Below are positions 42,245 to 51,746 of a stretch of DNA of 64,000 nucleotides, one piece after another. Under the pieces are notes generated by a model. That model saw only the letters and a list, made by a program, of their open reading frames with translations. It ran no database searches and was not told the origin of the DNA. This DNA is from Jannaschia formosa (GTDB lineage: Bacteria > Pseudomonadota > Alphaproteobacteria > Rhodobacterales > Rhodobacteraceae): NCBI RefSeq assembly GCF_003340555.1, contig NZ_QPLJ01000021.1:1-64000 (forward strand). Reading direction: 5' to 3'. Position numbers and translations under genes: made by a program. Position 1 is the first letter of the stretch; the number at the start of each line of letters is the position of its first letter.

Positions 42245-43213
42245 TCAACGATTACGGCCCACTGGACACGCAACTTCCACAACAAGATTTGGCGGACCAA
42301 CGGGATGATACTCGGTCCCAATTATTTTCACCTCCGACACTGCAATGGCAGACCGATTTGTTGTCCTGATCGAGCCGGTCCACACATGCCCCGGGGGGAT
42401 TTTCAAGCCGCCAAGAGAAACAACAAGACGACTGGCCTCGCCTTTCCGCACCATTGCAATTCCACGGCCCTCAAAGACTACCCCAGAAAATTGCTCGTCT
42501 AGTTCTAGCTTGTCTCCACAAATCTCGATGCTTGCCGGTAGCCTTATTGTGTGTCGAACCAGCACTGCGTAGCTCTTCAGCACCGACCGCTTGACACCAT
42601 AATTACAAAACATAGGGGAGCCGGAACGGTCGAACACCTCAACCGAGAAGTCCTTCACCGTTTCGGCGGACAGTTGAGGGGAGAGTCGCATCGATACGGA
42701 ATAGATAAGTTCAGCTAGCCATTGAACTAGCCTTGGGCTACTGATTTCTGCTTCCAAAGTCTCTTTCTCGATGTGTCGATTTGCCTCTAAACGAAGAACC
42801 ATCGCGCTGAAGCAAACCATATCAAGCTCAAACTCCCAAGCTTGACCCCAAGACGCTATTTCGGCATCGCTTATATCACAAGCTGTTCGAAGTATTATTC
42901 CCTTCGCCTTGGCCTTTTCGACCGCGGTATCTCGAAATCCGCTGCTTGAGACACCGATCATCAGATCGCACCCTAAGCTGTCCCTTCTTCCGATCAGAGA
43001 TTCAATCCATGTTACATCTTGAGGCCGCTTGTAGTCTCGGCACTCGACAAAGATTCTCTTTTCATTTTGCAGGATCAATATATCCACTTGGCGAAGCTGA
43101 CCTGTGTCGGGATCTGGAATGTGGTGATCCCAGATGGTTACATCATCATTTGAGCCGATAAGATTTAGGACGCGCGCAACAAACTGCTCGAAGCCCCTTG
43201 ACTTGCTTGTCAT
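42245..43213 (-). CDS. Mrr-like restriction endonuclease, AT-rich, probably acquired
   Basis: 322 residues. The N-terminal half has a PD-(D/E)xK-like core: QLRQVDILILQNEKRIFVEC followed by RDYKRPQDVTWIESLIGR, with the acidic D and E and a later K. This suits Mrr/restriction-endonuclease-like domains that cut modified or foreign DNA. The C-terminal ~130 residues (SVLKSYAVLVRHTIRLPASI, EQFSGVVFEGRGIAMVRKGE) are unrecognised. Base composition is far lower in GC than both flanks, and codon use differs accordingly, so transfer is likely. ATG 43213 chosen; a TTG at 43282 could extend it by 23 codons. Confidence 0.7.
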   Translation of the reverse strand: MTSKSRGFEQFVARVLNLIGSNDDVTIWDHHIPDPDTGQLRQVDILILQNEKRIFVECRDYKRPQDVTWIESLIGRRDSLGCDLMIGVSSSGFRDTAVEKAKAKGIILRTACDISDAEIASWGQAWEFELDMVCFSAMVLRLEANRHIEKETLEAEISSPRLVQWLAELIYSVSMRLSPQLSAETVKDFSVEVFDRSGSPMFCNYGVKRSVLKSYAVLVRHTIRLPASIEICGDKLELDEQFSGVVFEGRGIAMVRKGEASRLVVSLGGLKIPPGHVWTGSIRTTNRSAIAVSEVKIIGTEYHPVGPPNLVVEVACPVGRNR

Positions 43214-43376
43214 TGGAAGGCCTAATTTAAATATGTTCTGCTTTACATTGGACAAAAAGCTCACGGGCGGCAAGTGCTGCAAGCATAAGACAATGACAAT
43301 CCACCACTCATCAAGCTTGACCCACTACACGCCGTAGACCACCCACCCGGCCCCCCGCCCCCTGAAGCCCGTCACT

Positions 43377-43628
43377 ATGCACGAGGCCAGGACCCGCCTC
43401 TCCCGCCTCGTCGACACAGCCGCCAAGGGCGAGCCCTTCGTCATCGCCCGCGCCGGGCGCCCGCTGGTCAAGGTCACGCCTCTCACCGCCGAGACGACCT
43501 CGCCCCGCATCGGCTTCCTCCCGGACGCCGCGATCCCCGACGGTTTCGACACCATGAGCGCGGCCACGATCCGCAGCACCTGCGGGACCCGAGCGCCGCG
43601 CCCCGCCGCCCGTCATCGCCGGGCCTGA
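43377..43628 (+). pseudogene. Phd/YefM-type antitoxin remnant without toxin
   Basis: The frame reads MHEARTRLSRLVDTAAKGEP with FVIARAGRPLVKVTPL, the DNA-binding core of Phd-type antitoxins paired with VapC toxins. The normal start would be five codons earlier, where a CTG stands in place of ATG (LKPVTMHEA). The C-terminus changes from a normal toxin-binding tail (RIGFLPDAAIPDGFDTMSA) to Arg-rich sequence, suggesting a frameshift. No PIN-domain toxin follows. Confidence 0.6.
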
Positions 43629-43722
43629 CCCGGCGACCCACCCGACGGCCGGCCCTCTCCGTGGATCACCGGGGCACGCCCGACGACGCCCCGCGCCCGC
43701 AGGGCGGGCATCCCGATGCCCC

Positions 43723-44097
43723 TCACTCCTTCCCCATCGCCCGCTCCCAGGCCGCGACCGCCTCGTCGGCCGAGGGCTTGGGCTTGCCCATCCACTCCTC
43801 GCGGTAGCGCTGCGACAGGTCCTCGCCTTCCAGCAGCCCCGCCAGCCGCGCCCGAACGAAGGCGCCCAGCACCGCGTTCATGCGCGGGCCCATCCCGGTG
43901 CCCATCGACCGGAACAGCCGGTAGACGTCCTCGTCCACATAGAGGCTGACCTTGCGCTTGCGGCTGCCCCGCTCCTGCCAGAGGCGGCGCCACTCCTCGG
44001 GGATCATCCCCTCGCGCGTGGCCCGGTGGCCGAGGTCCCACTGGAACCGGTCCATGATCGCCCAGAGCTCCTGCCGGGCCTGCTGCTTCGTCGCCAT
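43723..44097 (-). CDS. BrnA-like/ribbon-helix-helix hypothetical protein
   Basis: 124 residues. The central block RKVSLYVDEDVYRLFRSMGT with MGPRMNAVLGAFVRARLAGL resembles the DNA-binding part of BrnA antitoxins, where a beta strand and two helices form a ribbon-helix-helix. No BrnT-like toxin is adjacent. GGGAGG precedes the chosen ATG; an ATG five codons upstream is possible. Confidence 0.55.
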   Translation of the reverse strand: MATKQQARQELWAIMDRFQWDLGHRATREGMIPEEWRRLWQERGSRKRKVSLYVDEDVYRLFRSMGTGMGPRMNAVLGAFVRARLAGLLEGEDLSQRYREEWMGKPKPSADEAVAAWERAMGKE

Positions 44098-44403
44098 CGC
44101 GTCCTCCCGCATCTCGCAGGCTTTCTCGGGCGGAGCGCCTAAGAGAAGGTTAACGCCGGACGTCCGACCGGGATCACCCGTCCGTCACCCGTGGATCACC
44201 CGTGAAATCGGCCCTCGCCCCTCCCCCGGCGTCATTCCGCCGCGCCCCCAGATTTCCTCTATCGTTTCTCGCGTCCCGGGTGTATCGGGGCCCCGCCACG
44301 TGCGCATTTCGGCTGCCCTGATCCTTACGACTCGGTCTGCGATATTACGACCACGAGCCACACTGCCGCATGAGCGGGCAGGACCACTACAAGGAGATAC
44401 GGC
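44098..44403. other. Divergent intergenic region with cspA leader
   Basis: About 300 bases between the BrnA-like gene and the cold-shock gene. The cspA 5' leader is expected here; ACAAGGAGATACGGC is its ribosome site. No clear cold-box sequence could be fixed. Confidence 0.4.
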
Positions 44404-44610
44404 ATGGCCACTGGCACCGTAAAATGGTTCAACACCACCAAAGGCTTCGGCTTCATCGCGCCTGATTCGGGCGGCAAGGACGTCTTCGTCCACATCTCCG
44501 CTGTCGAGCGCGCCGGCATGACCGGCCTCGCCGACAACCAGAAGGTGTCCTTCGATCTCGAGAAGGGCCGCGACGGCCGCGAGAGCGCGATCAACATCGC
44601 CGCTCTCTGA
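44404..44610 (+). CDS. cspA: Cold-shock protein, CspA family
   Basis: 68 residues, one cold-shock domain. RNP1 KGFGFIAP and RNP2 DVFVHIS are intact. Opening MATGTVKWFNTTKGFGFIAP is the standard family start. It binds single-stranded RNA and DNA as a chaperone. A 9-bp perfect hairpin follows the stop by 15 bases. Confidence 0.95.
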   Translation: MATGTVKWFNTTKGFGFIAPDSGGKDVFVHISAVERAGMTGLADNQKVSFDLEKGRDGRESAINIAAL

Positions 44611-44625
44611 GCTCAAGCCACGACC

Positions 44626-44653
44626 GGAAACGCCTGTAATCGCGGGCGTTTCC
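44626..44653 (+). terminator. Hairpin after the cold-shock gene
   Basis: GGAAACGCC (44626-44634) pairs perfectly with GGCGTTTCC (44645-44653) around a ten-base loop. No T tract follows; it likely ends or stabilises the short cspA transcript. Confidence 0.5.
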
Positions 44654-44721
44654 AACTGCACCTCCCGGTTTGCCCCCGGCCGCGTCCCGTGCGACGGTCC
44701 GCGTCGAACCGGAAGGCCCAG

Positions 44722-45519
44722 ATGACCCCGACGATCCTCGCCATCGCCTGCGTGCGCAACGAGGCCCTGCACATGCGGCGGCTCATCGAAGGCCTGCGCG
44801 ACGACGGCATCGCGCTGACGATCCTCGACAACGGCTCCACCGACGGCACGCGCGAGATCGCGGAATGCTATCTCGGCTCGGGCGTCGTGCGGATCGCCGA
44901 CCTGCCCTGGACGGGCGCCTTTTCCCTGTCGGAACAGCTGCGTGCGAAGTCGGCCCTCGTCGCCGAGGCGCGCGAGGACTGGATCGTGCACATCGACGCC
45001 GACGAGTGGCTGCATCCGCCCGAACCGGGCAGGACCCTCGCCCAGGGCATCGCCGAGGCCGACGCGCGGGGCGCCAATTGCGTGAACTTCGAGGAATTCG
45101 TCTTCCTGCCCCGACCGGGCCGGGACCACGCGCATGAAGGCTATGCCGGCGAGATGCGCGACTACTACTATTTTCGCCCGAGACATCCGAGACTTGTGCG
45201 GGCCTGGAAGCGCACGGCGGGGCTCACCAATCTCGCGACCGGGGGCCACACCCTGCGTGGCGGCGCGGTCCGGCGCCACGCGACCGACTTCGTGCTGCGC
45301 CACTACATCGCGCTGAGCGAAGCGCATGCCCGCGGAAAATACCTCGGACGGGTCTTCGCCGATGAGGACCTGGCCCGCGGCTGGCATGCCAGGCGGCGGG
45401 GGATCACCGCGGAACTGCTGAGCTTCCGCGACAGTCCCACGCTCCGGACCCTGCCGACTCCGGCCTCGCGCGACTTCGACCGCAGCGAACCGAGCCGCAG
45501 GCATTTCTGGGAGTGGTGA
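44722..45519 (+). CDS. Glycosyltransferase family 2-like protein
   Basis: 265 residues. The GT-A core has ILAIACVRNEALHMRRLIEG, LTILDNGSTDGTREIA and the DxD-type site HIDADEWLHPP. Such Rhodobacterales proteins (Glyco_tranf_2_4-like) modify surface polysaccharides. ATG 44722 has GGAAGG before it and was preferred to an upstream start at 44689. Confidence 0.82.
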   Translation: MTPTILAIACVRNEALHMRRLIEGLRDDGIALTILDNGSTDGTREIAECYLGSGVVRIADLPWTGAFSLSEQLRAKSALVAEAREDWIVHIDADEWLHPPEPGRTLAQGIAEADARGANCVNFEEFVFLPRPGRDHAHEGYAGEMRDYYYFRPRHPRLVRAWKRTAGLTNLATGGHTLRGGAVRRHATDFVLRHYIALSEAHARGKYLGRVFADEDLARGWHARRRGITAELLSFRDSPTLRTLPTPASRDFDRSEPSRRHFWEW

Positions 45520-45556
45520 GGCCCGTCAGACCTCCGCGGCGGCCGGCCGATCCGAC

Positions 45557-46225
45557 CTAGGCCGCGGGCGCGGTGGCGAAGGGCAGATGTCCGGTCTTGG
45601 CCCAGACCGTCGCGCCCTCGCCGCCCGCCTCCGCCCGCAGCGGCACTCCCTCGGGAAGGCGCAGCCAGCCCTGCGGACCCATCCGCTCCTCGCCCACCGC
45701 GAGCGCGCCGGAGAGCACCAGCAGCTCGATCCCGCCCGGCGCGTCCACCCAAAGCGCCGCGCCCGGGTCAAGCCGGTGGTATCGCACCTCCTCCCGCGGG
45801 TCCGCGTGCAGCAGCGCCGAGGCGACGCCGTCCACTGGCGCGTCCAGCTCCGCCTCCATGTCCTTGCGGAGCTGCGTCCGGTCGGACGGGTCGAACTGCC
45901 ACAGCTTCACGAAGATCGTGCAGCCCGAGGCCGAGCCGGGCGTGTGCGACGAGGTCGGCGGATTGCGCACATAGGTGCCCGCCGGGTAGTCGCCATGCTC
46001 GTCCTGGAAGGTGCCGTCGAGGACGATGAACTCCTCCCCTCCGGCATGGGTATGGGACGAGAAATGGCTGCCCGGGGCATAGCGCACGATGGTCGTGGCC
46101 CGCGCCACCTCGCCGCCGATCCGGTCCAGCATCCGCCGGTCGACGCCCTTCATGGGCGACGCCTGCCAGTCCAGCCGGTCCGCATGCACGAGGACGGGCG
46201 CGCAGAAGTCTGCATTCAGTTCCAT
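45557..46225 (-). CDS. ChrR-like double cupin protein
   Basis: 222 residues. The first cupin keeps the metal motif [20 protein letters not shown] with [20 protein letters not shown], as in ChrR/anti-sigma cupins; the second barrel ([20 protein letters not shown]) lacks His. It probably binds Zn or Fe; an anti-sigma role would need the missing N-terminal zinc domain, so I favour an enzyme or sensor. Confidence 0.78.
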   Translation of the reverse strand: MELNADFCAPVLVHADRLDWQASPMKGVDRRMLDRIGGEVARATTIVRYAPGSHFSSHTHAGGEEFIVLDGTFQDEHGDYPAGTYVRNPPTSSHTPGSASGCTIFVKLWQFDPSDRTQLRKDMEAELDAPVDGVASALLHADPREEVRYHRLDPGAALWVDAPGGIELLVLSGALAVGEERMGPQGWLRLPEGVPLRAEAGGEGATVWAKTGHLPFATAPAA

Positions 46226-46295
46226 CGGAGCCTCCGGGATCGGGTCGCGCCCGGACGGATGACATGGCGCGGCGGCGTGGTCCACGCCTGCGCGG

Positions 46296-47036
46296 TCAGG
46301 GTATCGTGAACTCCAGGCTGTCGGTCACGGGGACCCCGTCCGACAGGTAGGGCCGATGGTCGTGGGCGTTGAGCGCGACGGTCAGCCGGTAGTTGCCGGG
46401 CGGCAAGCTGCCCACGCCCATGGTCGCGGCATAGGCGCGGCCCAGCTTCAGGCCGTTCAGGTAGACATGGGCGTGGCCCTCGCCGGGAACATGGGGCGTG
46501 CCCTCGGGCACCTCGCGGAAGGTGATGCCCGTCGTCTGGAGCGCGATCGCGAAGCCGTCCGGACCGGTGCCGTTCGGCGCGCTGAGCGCGACGGTCGGCG
46601 CCGGATCGGCCTCCAGCCCCGGCATCGCGCCGTGATCCATCGCCTGCGCCTCCGAAAGGCGGACGCGCGTCGACAGCGCCCCGCCCCCCTCGAAGAGCAG
46701 GGTGAGCGGCACCAGCGTCCCCGGCGCCTCGTCGCTCGACAGCATCGCGTGCGCGCCGTCCATCGCCAGCTGCGCCTCGTCCCCGCCGGGCAGGACCACG
46801 GCGAGGCCCGGCGCGGCCGGGTTGGCGAAGGCCGCGCCCTCTCCGCGCACGCCGAGCAGCCGATCGGGCGGCCCCTCGTTGCGCATCGTCAGCCCGACCG
46901 TCCAGACGCCGGGCTGCCCCGCGACCGGCACCGCCACCGCGTCGAGCAGCGCGATCTGCGGCGCGCGCGCCAGCGTCAGCCAGCCGACCGCCGCCAGCAC
47001 GGCGGCGAGCGCGGCGAGAAGTAGGACCCGGATCAT
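46296..47036 (-). CDS. Membrane-anchored periplasmic protein, copper-chaperone-like
   Basis: 246 residues. One N-terminal membrane segment ([19 protein letters not shown]) anchors a periplasmic part. The first domain ([20 protein letters not shown]) recalls PCu(A)C copper chaperones. His and Met residues lie in [31 protein letters not shown] and [10 protein letters not shown], which could bind copper. It is divergent from a multi-TM protein with a 40-base gap. Confidence 0.55.
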   Translation of the reverse strand: MIRVLLLAALAAVLAAVGWLTLARAPQIALLDAVAVPVAGQPGVWTVGLTMRNEGPPDRLLGVRGEGAAFANPAAPGLAVVLPGGDEAQLAMDGAHAMLSSDEAPGTLVPLTLLFEGGGALSTRVRLSEAQAMDHGAMPGLEADPAPTVALSAPNGTGPDGFAIALQTTGITFREVPEGTPHVPGEGHAHVYLNGLKLGRAYAATMGVGSLPPGNYRLTVALNAHDHRPYLSDGVPVTDSLEFTIP

Positions 47037-47076
47037 CGCTTGCTCCCGTGCAGGAGGTCGGGACTATGCTACGCCC

Positions 47077-48441
47077 ATGGGCCGGTTTGGAAAGACGCTT
47101 CTCTGCCTCGCGCTGGTCCCGGGCGAGGCCGCGGCCCACGCGGCGGAACAGGGCTTCGTGCTGCTGCTGCCGACCGACATCTACGGCGCGGCGGGCACGG
47201 CGACGGTGGCCGCCTCGATGCTGCTGATGGCGCTGGTGCCCGGGCGGCTGGCGATCGGCATGTTCCGCCCCCTGCGCCTGTCGCGCACCGGGGGCGGCCC
47301 GTCGACGGCGACGTCGCTCGCCTCGACCCTCGTCTTCCTGACCCTCGTCGCCATCGGCCTCGCCGGGCCGACCGACCCGCAGATCAACCTGATGCCGCTC
47401 GCGCTCTGGACGGTCTGGTGGATGGCGCTGCTGGTGGTGCAGGGCCTGTTCTTCGACGTCTGGCGCTGGGTCGAGCCGTGGTCCGGGCTCTGGCGCCTGC
47501 TCGCCGTGCCGCCGCCCCTGCGCCTGCCGGAACGGCTGGGGGCCTGGCCGGCGGTGGCCCTGTTTCTCTGCTTCCAGGCCTTCGTCCTCGTCGACCCGGC
47601 GCCCAACGATCCCGCCCGGCTCGCCACCGTGGCGCTGGCCTACTGGGCCTTCACCTTCGCCGGGATGCTGGCCTTCGGGCGCGATTGGCTGACGAGGGTC
47701 GAGTTCGTCACGGTCCTCTTCGACCTCGTCGGCCGGTTGCGCGCCTGGCACCGCCCTGGCCTCGGCCTGCCCGGCTGGGCCGCGCTGGAGGCGCCGCCAG
47801 ACGGCGCCCGCGCCGTCCTCTGCCTCGCGATCCTCGCCACCGGCAGCTTCGACGGCCTGTCGGAAACCTTCTGGTGGCTCGCCCGGCTGGGCCTCAACCC
47901 GCTGGAGTTTCCCGGCCGCTCCGCCGTCCTCCTGCCGAACCTGCTCGGCCTCGCCGCAGCGGTCGCGGCCCTCGTCGCAGTCTTCGCCGCCTCGATACGG
48001 CTCGGCACCTGGCTCGCCGCCCGCCGAGGCGTCCGGGTGCCCTTCGCCCCCGCCTTCGACGCCTTCGCCATCGCGATCCTGCCGATCGGGCTGGGCTATC
48101 ACCTCGCCCATTACCTCGTGACCTTCCTCGTGCAGGGGCAATACGTGCTGGCTGCGCTGGCCGACCCCTTCGCGCGGGGCTGGGCGCTGCCGCCCTTCGA
48201 CGCGGTCCGCATCCGAACCGGCTTCCTCGCCAGCCCCGGGCCGGTCCGGACCATCTGGCTCACGCAGGCGGGCGCCGTGGTCGCGTCGCATGTGCTGTCG
48301 GTGCTGATGGCCCACCGGATCGCGGCGCGGCTGGCGCCCGGCGGCCGGGGCATGCTCGCGCTGCAAGCGGGACTGGCGGGACTGATGATTTTCTACACGA
48401 TCTTCGGGTTGTGGCTGCTGGCCTCGCCGCGCGGGACCTGA
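47077..48441 (+). CDS. Multi-spanning membrane protein, unknown function
   Basis: 454 residues with roughly ten membrane segments, among them GTATVAASMLLMALVPG, LWTVWWMALLVVQGLFFDVW, FAIAILPIGLGYHLAHYLVT and MLALQAGLAGLMIFYTIFGL. Its N-terminus looks like a signal segment with HAAEQGFVLLLPTDIYGAAG. Conserved GYHLAHY His residues in a membrane segment could bind a metal or haem. Shared regulation with the divergent copper-chaperone-like gene is possible. Confidence 0.6.
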   Translation: MGRFGKTLLCLALVPGEAAAHAAEQGFVLLLPTDIYGAAGTATVAASMLLMALVPGRLAIGMFRPLRLSRTGGGPSTATSLASTLVFLTLVAIGLAGPTDPQINLMPLALWTVWWMALLVVQGLFFDVWRWVEPWSGLWRLLAVPPPLRLPERLGAWPAVALFLCFQAFVLVDPAPNDPARLATVALAYWAFTFAGMLAFGRDWLTRVEFVTVLFDLVGRLRAWHRPGLGLPGWAALEAPPDGARAVLCLAILATGSFDGLSETFWWLARLGLNPLEFPGRSAVLLPNLLGLAAAVAALVAVFAASIRLGTWLAARRGVRVPFAPAFDAFAIAILPIGLGYHLAHYLVTFLVQGQYVLAALADPFARGWALPPFDAVRIRTGFLASPGPVRTIWLTQAGAVVASHVLSVLMAHRIAARLAPGGRGMLALQAGLAGLMIFYTIFGLWLLASPRGT

Positions 48442-48513
48442 GCGTCAGAAACCGCTAGACAGGTGCGGTCCGGCGCCCACACACTCCGCCCGACAGGACC
48501 AGGGGGACACGTC

Positions 48514-49788
48514 ATGACGACCATGCCGAAGATCGACCGCCGCAGCGCACTGCTGGGCCTCGGCGCCTCTGCCGGGGCGCTGGCCGTCGGCACCCGCTTC
48601 ACCCACGCGCAATCTACCGCGCCGATCCGCATCGGCTTCCAGAAGCACGCGACCGGCATCGGCGCCGCCTATGGCCGCTGGTACGACGCCACCACCCAGG
48701 CCGCCGTCGCCCGCATCAACGAGATGGGCGGGATCAATGGCCGCCCGGTCGAGATCATCACCGAGGATGATGGCACCGACCCCAAGCGTGGCGCCGAGGT
48801 GCTGGAGAAGTTCGCCAGCCAGCACGAATGCGACGTGGCCTTCGGCACGCTCTATTCCCATGTCGTCATCGGCTCCGCCCCCCGCGCGGGCGAGTTGAAG
48901 CTGCCCTATTTCGTGGTCTCCGAGGGCCATCACGTGGCGTCGGGCATGCTGAACCGCTACACGCTCCAGCCCGGCATCACCGACGTGAAGAGTCAGGTGC
49001 AGTCGATGGCGCCCTTCGTCGGCGCGAACCTCGGCAAGAAGGTCGCGATGATCTACCCGGACTTCGCCTTCGGCCACGATCACCGCGACTATTTCTCGGC
49101 CGCCATCGAGGCCGAGGGCGGCGAGGTCGTCGCCAAGATCGCCATCCCGCCGACCGAGACCAGCTTCACCCGCTACTTCCCCCAGATCCCGCGCGAGACC
49201 GAGGTGGTCTATCACGTCATGGTCGGCCCCGCCGTCCTGACCTTCGTCAAGGAGATGGGAGAGTTCTTCGGCCCCTCCCGCCCCGAGATCTTCGGTTTCA
49301 TCGACAGCCTTGAGGCGGTGGCCATCGACAGCCCCGGCCTCGAATTCCTCGAAGGCACCTATTTCTGGGAGGGCAATCCCCGCTACGCCCAGGAGAACCA
49401 GACCGAATGGGATGCAGCCTACCGCGACGCCGTCGGCGTGGACGAGACCGGCGCCTCGGTCGACGACGCCCGCGACGTCTCGACCTATGCCCACATGTTC
49501 GGCTGCTGGGAAACGCTGAACGTCATCAAGGCCGGGATGGAGGCCTCGGGCTACCAGGGCCCCGCCGACCGCCCGGCGCTGATCGAGGCGGTCGAGGCGA
49601 TGTCCGAGATGCCGGAAGGCATGGACCACCCGCAGGGCCCGAAGCTCTTCAACGGCAGGACGCACCAGGTCTTCGGCCAGCAGTTCATCAGCCAGGTTCG
49701 GGACGGGAAGCTGGTCGTCGCGCACACGGCCTCCATCGAGGACGGGATGTACGAGGACGAGGTGGACTACACGATGCAACCGTTCTGA
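48514..49788 (+). CDS. ABC transporter substrate-binding protein (LivK/urea type)
   Basis: 424 residues. A twin-arginine-like N-terminus (IDRRSALLGLGASAGALAVG) serves as signal peptide. The periplasmic-binding fold is of the branched-chain amino-acid class (RIGFQKHATGIGAAYGRWYD, VAFGTLYSHVVIGSAPRAGE, KKVAMIYPDFAFGHDHRDYF). It begins an operon with two permeases, two ATPases and an amidohydrolase, so the ligand may be a cyclic amide rather than an amino acid. Confidence 0.9.
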   Translation: MTTMPKIDRRSALLGLGASAGALAVGTRFTHAQSTAPIRIGFQKHATGIGAAYGRWYDATTQAAVARINEMGGINGRPVEIITEDDGTDPKRGAEVLEKFASQHECDVAFGTLYSHVVIGSAPRAGELKLPYFVVSEGHHVASGMLNRYTLQPGITDVKSQVQSMAPFVGANLGKKVAMIYPDFAFGHDHRDYFSAAIEAEGGEVVAKIAIPPTETSFTRYFPQIPRETEVVYHVMVGPAVLTFVKEMGEFFGPSRPEIFGFIDSLEAVAIDSPGLEFLEGTYFWEGNPRYAQENQTEWDAAYRDAVGVDETGASVDDARDVSTYAHMFGCWETLNVIKAGMEASGYQGPADRPALIEAVEAMSEMPEGMDHPQGPKLFNGRTHQVFGQQFISQVRDGKLVVAHTASIEDGMYEDEVDYTMQPF

Positions 49789-49881
49789 GCGACGTGCCCT
49801 CCCCATTCTTCCGCGCGCGGCCGTCCTCGGGCTTGCCGGCATGGCCTGCCGCGCGCGGCGTCCCGCCAATGACCGCCTGAC

Positions 49882-50808
49882 ATGCAGTTCGGCCCCCACC
49901 TTCTGCTCGCCATCCTCGAAGGGCTCGTCACCGCATCCATCCTGTCGCTGACGGCGATGGGGCTCAGCCTCGTCTTCGGCGTGATGCGCGTGGTCAACGT
50001 CGCCCACGGCGAGGCGTACATGCTGGGCGCCGTGCTCGCCTGGTGGGTAACGGGGCTGATCGCCGGGCACCCGGCAGCGGGCTTCGTCATCGCCGCCATC
50101 GCGGCGCCCTTGATCATGGGCGCGCTTGCCGTGGCTTCCGACCGGCTGGTGCTGAAGCGGCTGAACTACGATCCCGACCGGACCATCGTGGCGACCATCG
50201 GCCTGCTCTACATCGCACAGCAGACGACGCTGATGAGTTTCGGCCCCGACGCCCGCCCCGTCGAGCCGCCCTTCAACCAGCGCATCGCCCTGCCCTGGCT
50301 GGAGCGGACCGAGGAGGGCTGGGCCTGGTTCTATCCCTGGGGCCTGTCGATCACCTCCTACAAGCTGTTCGTCATCGCCGCGGCGGCCCTGATCCTGGTG
50401 GCGATCTGGCTCATCATCACCCGCACCCGTGCGGGCCTTCTGATGCGCGCGACCCAGCAGGACAGCGAGACGGCGCAGGCCTTCGGCATCCCGGTCGGCA
50501 CGGTCTACAGCGTCGTCTTCGGCATCGGCGCGGCGCTGGCTGCGCTGGGCGCGGTGCTGGTCGTGCCGATCCAGCAGGCGCATTACCTGATGGGGGGCGA
50601 ACCGCTGCTGCTGTCGTTCATCGTCGTCATCATCGGCGGGCTCGGGTCGCTGCCGGGCACCGTGATCGCGGCGCTGCTGATCGGGCTGTCGGACGGGATC
50701 ATCTCGGTCTTCTTCTCGCCGACGCTGGCCAAGATCATCGCCACGCTGCTCGTCGCGATGGTGCTGGTCTTCCGCCCGCGGGGCCTGCTGGGCAAGGCCC
50801 CGGCGTGA
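49882..50808 (+). CDS. Branched-chain-type ABC permease (LivH-like)
   Basis: 308 residues with about eight membrane segments. Family landmarks: SLTAMGLSLVFGVMRVVNVA with HGEAYMLGA, LIITRTRAGLLMRATQQDSE and FIVVIIGGLGSLPGTVIAAL. Its stop overlaps the next GTG start (GTGA). Confidence 0.92.
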   Translation: MQFGPHLLLAILEGLVTASILSLTAMGLSLVFGVMRVVNVAHGEAYMLGAVLAWWVTGLIAGHPAAGFVIAAIAAPLIMGALAVASDRLVLKRLNYDPDRTIVATIGLLYIAQQTTLMSFGPDARPVEPPFNQRIALPWLERTEEGWAWFYPWGLSITSYKLFVIAAAALILVAIWLIITRTRAGLLMRATQQDSETAQAFGIPVGTVYSVVFGIGAALAALGAVLVVPIQQAHYLMGGEPLLLSFIVVIIGGLGSLPGTVIAALLIGLSDGIISVFFSPTLAKIIATLLVAMVLVFRPRGLLGKAPA

Positions 50809-51746
50809 GCGAGCGCCTGCGCACCGACGCGCTGCATCTGGGTGTGATCGCCCTGCTCGTCGTGCTGTTCCTGACGCTCCCGACCTATTACGCGGGCAAC
50901 CTGAGCCGGATCATGGTGCTGGCGATCTACGCCATCGGCTACAACCTGCTCTTCGGATACACGGGCCTGCTCAGCCTCGGACATGCGATGTTCTTCGCGG
51001 CGGGGATGTACGGCTACGGGCTGACGGCGCAGCTGGCGGGCTGGCCCGCCCTCCCGGCCTTCGCCCTGGGCATCCTCGCGGGGGCCGCGCTGGGCCTCGT
51101 GGTCGGGGCGCTGGCGCTGCGCACGGCGGGGGTGGCCTTCATGATCGTGACGCTGATGTTCGCGCAATCGGCCTATCTGACGATCCTCTATTTCGGCACC
51201 TGGACGCGGGGCGACGAGGGCTTCGTCGTCCCCGGCGTGGCGCGCGTCGTCCTCGGCATCGACCTCTCCGGCGAGACCGAACGCTTCGTCGCCGCCCTCA
51301 TCCTCTTCTCGCTGGTCCTGCTGGTCAGCGGACGCCTCGTGCGCTCGCGCCTCGGCCGCACGCTCGTCGCCATCCGCGAGAACGAGGAGAGGACGCGGAT
51401 GCTGGGCTACGACGCGACCCGGCTGAAGCTGATCGCGATCACCGTCTCGGCGGCGCTGTCGGGGCTGGCGGGGGCGGCCTATGCGCTGCTCTTCGGCTAT
51501 GTCGGGGCCAGCTTCGCCGCCGTCCCCTATTCCATCTTCCCGCTGCTCTGGGTGCTGCTGGGCGGGGCGGGCACGACCGTCGGGCCGCTGATCGGCGTGT
51601 TCTTCATGTTCTACCTGATCGACACGGCCTCGGGCATCACGCTGGCCTACATGCTGATCGCGGGGCTGGCGCTGGTGCTGCTGACGCTCTTCGCGCCGCA
51701 GGGCATCGCGGGTCTTGTCAGGCGGAGGGTCCGGTGGCTTCCGTGA
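50805..51746 (+). CDS. Branched-chain-type ABC permease (LivM-like)
   Basis: 313 residues from GTG 50805. The LivM signature is IYAIGYNLLFGYTGLLSLGH with AMFFAAGMYGYG, then VRSRLGRTLVAIRENEERTR and LLWVLLGGAGTTVGPLIG. Inner-membrane partner of LivH. It overlaps the ATPase gene by 13 bases. Confidence 0.92.
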   Translation: MSERLRTDALHLGVIALLVVLFLTLPTYYAGNLSRIMVLAIYAIGYNLLFGYTGLLSLGHAMFFAAGMYGYGLTAQLAGWPALPAFALGILAGAALGLVVGALALRTAGVAFMIVTLMFAQSAYLTILYFGTWTRGDEGFVVPGVARVVLGIDLSGETERFVAALILFSLVLLVSGRLVRSRLGRTLVAIRENEERTRMLGYDATRLKLIAITVSAALSGLAGAAYALLFGYVGASFAAVPYSIFPLLWVLLGGAGTTVGPLIGVFFMFYLIDTASGITLAYMLIAGLALVLLTLFAPQGIAGLVRRRVRWLP

